Assembly: GCA_035464115.1 (NCBI GenBank)
Contig: DATHSN010000387.1
Span: 1-9,060 of the forward strand
Direction: 5' to 3'
Source of the DNA: DATHSN01 sp035464115
GTDB taxonomy: Bacteria; Actinomycetota; Acidimicrobiia; Acidimicrobiales; SKKL01
Length of the DNA stretch: 9,060 nucleotides
The notes beneath the pieces are model-generated. The model had not been told where the DNA came from. It worked only from the letters and a program-made list of their open reading frames with translations, and did not search any database. A program made the translations under genes and the position numbers. Below, piece by piece: positions 5,585-9,060 of this stretch (position 1 is the stretch's first letter; each line of letters starts with the position of its first letter).

Positions 5585-7068
5585 CCCGTGACGTAGAGCC
5601 GTTCGTGGAGTCGGGCCATGGTCTCGGCGACCGACGTGGCCAGCGACGTGGCGAGCGGGTCCGACGCCCGCTGGCGCCAGCGCTCGATGCCGGCCAGCGC
5701 CACCCGGCGCCGCTCGTCGGGACCGGCCCCGTCGACGCCCAGGGCCGCGGCCAGGTCGCCGGTGGTGAGGATCCGCTCGACCTCGGCCCGCTCCGCCGCG
5801 GGGAGCGGCACGGTCCCCGACAGCACGAGGTGGGCGGCCTGCAGCTGGGCGAAGTCGACCGCGCCGGCCTCGAGCTCGTCGAGGTCGCGGCGCAACGCCG
5901 ACGCGGCCGCCGGGTCGACCGCGGCCAGCTCGGCGGCCAGGCCCCGCAGCGCCACCACCGCGGTGCGGGCCTGCAAGAGCGCGCCCCGGGGGACGAACTG
6001 GGTGTCGATGAGCTCCTGGAGCCCGGCCAACCCCGACCGGCGCACGAGCGCCCGCGACAGCTCGGTGGCGGTGGTGACGGTGCCGGCGCGCAGCTCGCCC
6101 AACGCGAAGCGGGCGCCGAACATGCCGAGGCGGTCGAGCAGGTCGCGCCGGACCTCGGCGGTGAGCGGGGTGGCCGACACCTCGCAGAAGTCGTCGGCCG
6201 ACAGCAGCAGCCGCTCGACCTCGTCGTCGGGGAGGGCGGCGAGCTCGCGCAGCGCCGCGAGCTCCGGCTCCCGCAGCGTGAGCCCGGTCTCGGCCAGCAG
6301 CCCGGCGAGGGGCCCCACGGTGGCGACGAGGGTGCGGACGTTCTGATCGGCGGCGTAGCGGTCGGCGATGCGCGTGGCCGAGTCGAGCGCGTCGAGCCGG
6401 CAGGCCCCCACCTCGTCGGCCCGCGACAGGATCGCCACCGCGTTCACGGGCGACGCCCCCGTGACCGAGCGATCCATGAAGGCGCCGAGGAACTCGGCGT
6501 CGGAGCGGTGCAGGTGGCGCATGAGGTAGATGACGGCGTCGGCGCCCGACGGGGTGTCGGCGTCGTGGTCGAGGAAGTCGACGGTGCGCCGCGAGTTGGC
6601 CTCGTCGAGCGACCCGAGGCCGGGGGTGTCGATGAGCGTGACCCGACGCAGCACCGACGCCGGCCAGCCGACGTCGAGCACCTCGACGTCGTCGGGGTGC
6701 AGCCCGTCGAGGTCGAGCTCGAGGGCCCCGTCGACCCGGCGGAACCCGAGGCGGCGCTCCGCGCCGTCACGGAGTCGGGCCGACACCTCGTAGCCGTCGG
6801 CGTGGCGGTACACGGTGACCATCCGGGTGCACTCGCCGGCGTCGGTGGCGGCCAGCCGCTCGCCGACCAGCGCGTTGAGCAGGGTCGACTTCCCCGCCTT
6901 GATGCGCCCGGCCAGCGCGATCCGCAGCGGGCCGTCGAGTCGCTCGCGCACCGCCCGGGCCCGCTCGGCGAGTGGTCCACCGTGGGCGAGGCGCTCGGCG
7001 CGCTCGCACAGCGCCCGCACGTCGGCGACCACGCCGGCGCCGGCGGGTGCCGTCGCCCCGGCGGTCAC
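5581..7068 (-). CDS. iniC: IniC-like dynamin-family GTPase
   Basis: The 495-residue product matches the length of mycobacterial IniC (about 490) and resembles it as I remember it across its length: PLRIALAG-x2-KAGKSTL-x-NALVG, a RxGMFG block near 313-318, RSGL-x4-IDxQF near 344-358, and a WRxRAxxPL end near 464-472. GTPase motifs are the P-loop GRIKAGKS (54-61), a switch I Thr81 in ECTR, and DTPG (147-150). The usual N/TKxD is replaced by SRAD (215-218), and IniC proteins share this to my recollection. Unlike its partner it has no hydrophobic membrane segment, so membrane contact probably depends on the IniA-like protein or the downstream membrane protein. The start is the GTG at 7068, which overlaps the TGA of the upstream gene (GTGA) and has GAGGGGG 4 bases before it. 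The frame stays open further upstream to 7890, but that stretch is antiparallel-free overlap with the iniA-like gene and is not coding. A role in envelope-stress membrane remodelling is inferred from mycobacteria. Confidence 0.82.
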   Translation of the reverse strand: MTAGATAPAGAGVVADVRALCERAERLAHGGPLAERARAVRERLDGPLRIALAGRIKAGKSTLLNALVGERLAATDAGECTRMVTVYRHADGYEVSARLRDGAERRLGFRRVDGALELDLDGLHPDDVEVLDVGWPASVLRRVTLIDTPGLGSLDEANSRRTVDFLDHDADTPSGADAVIYLMRHLHRSDAEFLGAFMDRSVTGASPVNAVAILSRADEVGACRLDALDSATRIADRYAADQNVRTLVATVGPLAGLLAETGLTLREPELAALRELAALPDDEVERLLLSADDFCEVSATPLTAEVRRDLLDRLGMFGARFALGELRAGTVTTATELSRALVRRSGLAGLQELIDTQFVPRGALLQARTAVVALRGLAAELAAVDPAAASALRRDLDELEAGAVDFAQLQAAHLVLSGTVPLPAAERAEVERILTTGDLAAALGVDGAGPDERRRVALAGIERWRQRASDPLATSLATSVAETMARLHERLYVTG

Positions 7069-8909
7069 GACGCCCCCTCGACGAGCCGGCCCCGGATCGC
7101 CGCGAGCGCCTGGCGTCGCGTCGTCAGCTCCTGTCGGCGGCGGGTGGTCTCGGCGTCGGTGCGCTCGAGCGCCGCCTTGGCGGCGTTGGCGGCCTCGGTC
7201 CAGGTCTGCTGGAGCTCGCCGATCAGGGCCATGAACTCGTCGCGGAGCTCCCGTTGCACCTCGCGCAGCTGACCCGAGAGCTCGTTGCCGACCTCGAACT
7301 GCACCGAGTCGGTGAACGACCGCAGCTGGGTGCGCGCCGACTGTCGCCGGCCGGCGAGCCGACGCTTGCGCTCCTCCATCAGCTGGTGGCCGCCGAACAG
7401 CAGGCCGGCGCCGAGCAGGACCGGGTTCGACGCCAGGAACACCGCGCCGGCGCCGGGCAGGAACTGCGAGCCGATGGCCAGCATCATCACGCCGCCCTGG
7501 GCGCCGCGCAGCCCGGTGAGGCCGGTGCGGGCCGCCTTGCCGGCGGTCGACTCCGCCGGGTCGAGGTCGCGGGCGCGCCACAGGCCGTCGACGTCGACCG
7601 ACCGGGTGGTGCGGTGCGCGCCGGGGGCGATCACGTCGTCGGCTGCGAGCAGCGCGGCGAGCTCGTCGCGCAGGGCCCGACGGCCGTCCTCGACGCCGAT
7701 GAACGCCTCGGTGACCGCGTCGGCGACCTCGGTCTGCAGCTGGCGGGCCAGCTCGTCCCACTGCTCGGCCGTCTTCAGGGTCTCGATCTGCTCCTCGATC
7801 CGGGTGGTGGTGTCGCGCAGTCGGGCCCGGAACCGGTGGGTGACCGCGTTGGCGAGGTCGGTGGTGCGGTCGCCGAGCACGATGTTCCACCGGGACCCAC
7901 CGCCCCGCAGCTGCTCGAGTCGTGCGAGGGTGGTCTCGGCCTCGGTGGCGAGCGCGTCGCGGGCCGCGGGGTCGTCGAGCGCGGCCAGCTCGCCGTCGAC
8001 GCCGCTGGCGACCGTGTCGAGCACCCCGAGCGCCTCACGGCGGGCTCGGTGGCCGGCCTCGGCCGCCGCGGGCGCGAGGACCCGCGCCTGGAGCTGGGTG
8101 AGCAGATCGGGGTACCCCGAGCGCTCGTTGAGCTCCCGGTCGCGCCGGGCCAGCGCGGCGTGGCGCAGCGTCGACGACACCGGCACCACGCCGATGTCGA
8201 GGCCGAGCTCGGCGAGGCGCTGGCGGTCGATGTCGACGATGCGCCGCCAGTGCGGGGCGACGTCGACCTTGGTGACGACCGAGAGCACCGTCGGGCACAG
8301 CTCGCGGGCCCGCCCGAGGAACTCGACCTCGGCCGCGGTGAGCTCCCGGGTGGCGTCGCAGACGAAGACCAACCCGTCGGCGAAGGGCAGGAAGGCGAGG
8401 GTGGCGGCGGCGTGGCCGGCGCCGAGCCCACCCATGCCCGGGGTGTCGACGAGCGCGAGCCCGTCGGCGAGCACCCCGCTGGGCAACGACACGTCGACCC
8501 GCTCGACGTGGGGCCGGTCATCGGCGCCCGCCTCGGTGACGTACCGGGCGATCTGGTCGAGGGGGATCCGCTCGGCCCCGGGCTGGCCGTCGACCCGGGT
8601 GCGGACCACCGCGTCGGGGGACTCGCCGTAGCGGACGACGGTGATCACCGACGTGGCGATGTCGTCGTCGACCGGGCACACGTCGGTGCCGATCAGCCCG
8701 TTCACCAGCGAGCTCTTCCCCTGCTTGAACTCGCCGACGACGCACACCACGGTGTTGGGCCGGTTGAGCCGGACCCGCGCCGCGTGGACCCGGTCGTGGA
8801 GGTCCTGGCGACCGAGGCCCGCGAGCTGGGCGGCCAGATCTCCGAGGGCCCCATCGAGGTCACCGTCGAGGTCGTCGGTCGGGGCGGGGTGTGGCTCGGC
8901 CACGGTCAC
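7065..8909 (-). CDS. iniA: IniA-like dynamin-family GTPase
   Basis: The 614-residue product is close in length to mycobacterial IniA (about 640). The GTPase domain shows the P-loop GEFKQGKSS (59-67), switch I with Thr86 in DDDIATSVITVV, DTPGMGGLG (155-163), TKVD (213-216) and VPVSS (242-246) as the G5-like loop. Helical stalk regions follow (about 280-440). A hydrophobic stretch at 471-510 contains GVMMLAIG, FLPGAGAVFLASNPVLLGAGLLFGG and then a basic MEERKRRL edge, the position of the membrane-inserting paddle in bacterial dynamins. A charged coiled coil (about 540-605) ends the protein. Mycobacterial IniA binds and remodels membranes in a GTP-dependent way and is induced by cell-wall drugs; that role here is by homology. 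The GTG start at 8909 overlaps the preceding gene's TGA (GTGA), with GGAG 10 bases upstream. The next gene overlaps its own TGA in the same way, so the two GTPases are probably translated together and may act as a pair. Confidence 0.82.
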   Translation of the reverse strand: MTVAEPHPAPTDDLDGDLDGALGDLAAQLAGLGRQDLHDRVHAARVRLNRPNTVVCVVGEFKQGKSSLVNGLIGTDVCPVDDDIATSVITVVRYGESPDAVVRTRVDGQPGAERIPLDQIARYVTEAGADDRPHVERVDVSLPSGVLADGLALVDTPGMGGLGAGHAAATLAFLPFADGLVFVCDATRELTAAEVEFLGRARELCPTVLSVVTKVDVAPHWRRIVDIDRQRLAELGLDIGVVPVSSTLRHAALARRDRELNERSGYPDLLTQLQARVLAPAAAEAGHRARREALGVLDTVASGVDGELAALDDPAARDALATEAETTLARLEQLRGGGSRWNIVLGDRTTDLANAVTHRFRARLRDTTTRIEEQIETLKTAEQWDELARQLQTEVADAVTEAFIGVEDGRRALRDELAALLAADDVIAPGAHRTTRSVDVDGLWRARDLDPAESTAGKAARTGLTGLRGAQGGVMMLAIGSQFLPGAGAVFLASNPVLLGAGLLFGGHQLMEERKRRLAGRRQSARTQLRSFTDSVQFEVGNELSGQLREVQRELRDEFMALIGELQQTWTEAANAAKAALERTDAETTRRRQELTTRRQALAAIRGRLVEGAS

Positions 8910-9060
8910 GGGGCGAGGTCTCCGTCGAGGTCGTCGGGCGTGGGCAGCGGGTGGGCGGGCTCGCCCGGGCCGTCGGTCGGGTCGGGGAGCAGCGACGGGT
9001 CGAGCAGCGGTGGATCGAGTAGTGGTGGGTCGAGCAGGGGCGGCTCGGACAGCGGTGGGT
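8906..9060 (-). CDS. C-terminal end of a protein with (PPLLD)n repeats, truncated by the window edge
   Basis: Fifty residues and a stop are visible, read from 9058 down to the TGA at 8908-8906. The tail begins PPLSE, then PPLLD three times, PSLLP, and ends in an acidic DDLDGDLAP. The TGA overlaps the GTG of the iniA-like gene by four bases, so this is the upstream gene of the same operon. Its catalytic or binding part lies outside the window. In mycobacteria iniB precedes iniA, and in other actinobacteria an Hsp70-like protein often sits nearby, but the visible tail does not discriminate and no identity is claimed. Confidence 0.65.
   Translation of the reverse strand, partial: PPLSEPPLLDPPLLDPPLLDPSLLPDPTDGPGEPAHPLPTPDDLDGDLAP
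8988..9060 (-). repeat. 15-bp tandem repeat encoding PPLLD units
   Basis: Plus-strand units such as AGCAGCGGTGGATCG start at 8988, 9003, 9018 and 9033, with a partial unit running from 9048 to the edge. On the minus strand they read as Pro-Pro-Leu-Leu-Asp with single-residue variants. The units differ by a few bases each, suggesting older duplication than in the lipoprotein stalk. The array may continue beyond the window. Confidence 0.8.

Noticed and set aside
5605..7272. Long plus-strand frame opposite the IniC-like gene
   Set aside because: It is antisense to a gene with clear GTPase motifs, and its Gly/Arg/His-rich content has no recognisable domain.
5581..7890. A 769-residue minus-strand frame extending the IniC-like gene upstream to 7890
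   Set aside because: The extra 274 residues overlap the IniA-like gene for over 800 bases and are Arg/Pro/His-rich with no domain. The GTG at 7068 has an SD, a GTGA overlap and gives the family's usual length.

Overview
The window is very GC-rich, with G or C at almost every third codon position. Its gene content points to a high-GC actinobacterium: a 13E12-type DUF222/HNH protein, a pair of mycobacterial IniA/IniC-like dynamin GTPases, and a proline-rich lipoprotein. An Acidimicrobiia-like lineage would fit, but no taxonomic marker is present, so that placement is inference.

Layout, left to right. (1) Positions 3-1415 (+) hold an unrecognised acidic, Ala/Asp/Glu-rich helical protein with a Met/Pro/Asp-rich tail. 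Its reading frame is open to the left edge, so the gene probably begins outside the window. (2) The intergenic gap 1416-1676 carries an 18-bp perfect palindrome, a well-spaced sigma70-like promoter whose spacer contains a perfect actinobacterial LexA/SOS-type operator, and a leader with two small hairpins. (3) Positions 1677-3153 (+) hold a DUF222 + HNH endonuclease-like gene of the 13E12 repeat family. It is broken by one extra G in a G7 tract inside an 18-bp minisatellite. (4) Positions 3252-4418 (+) hold a secreted lipoprotein alpha/beta-hydrolase with a (PPTAx)n stalk. (5) A convergent junction of 2 bp follows, with a 9-bp-stem hairpin that could terminate both strands. (6) The minus strand, from right to left, carries a tightly coupled operon: the C-terminal end of an unknown (PPLLD)n protein (8906-9060), an IniA-like dynamin GTPase (7065-8909), an IniC-like dynamin GTPase (5581-7068) and a four-TM membrane protein with a duplicated architecture (4421-5584). 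All three junctions are 4-bp GTGA overlaps.

How the parts may work together. The minus-strand operon looks like a membrane-remodelling module: one dynamin with a hydrophobic membrane-inserting segment, a partner dynamin without one, and a dedicated integral membrane protein. The mycobacterial ini operon responds to cell-envelope stress. The DUF222/HNH gene appears to be controlled by DNA damage through LexA. The hydrolase lipoprotein has no visible functional link to either. The most checkable observations are the SOS operator, the single-base frameshift exposed by repeat phasing, and the coupled iniA-iniC-membrane-protein arrangement.
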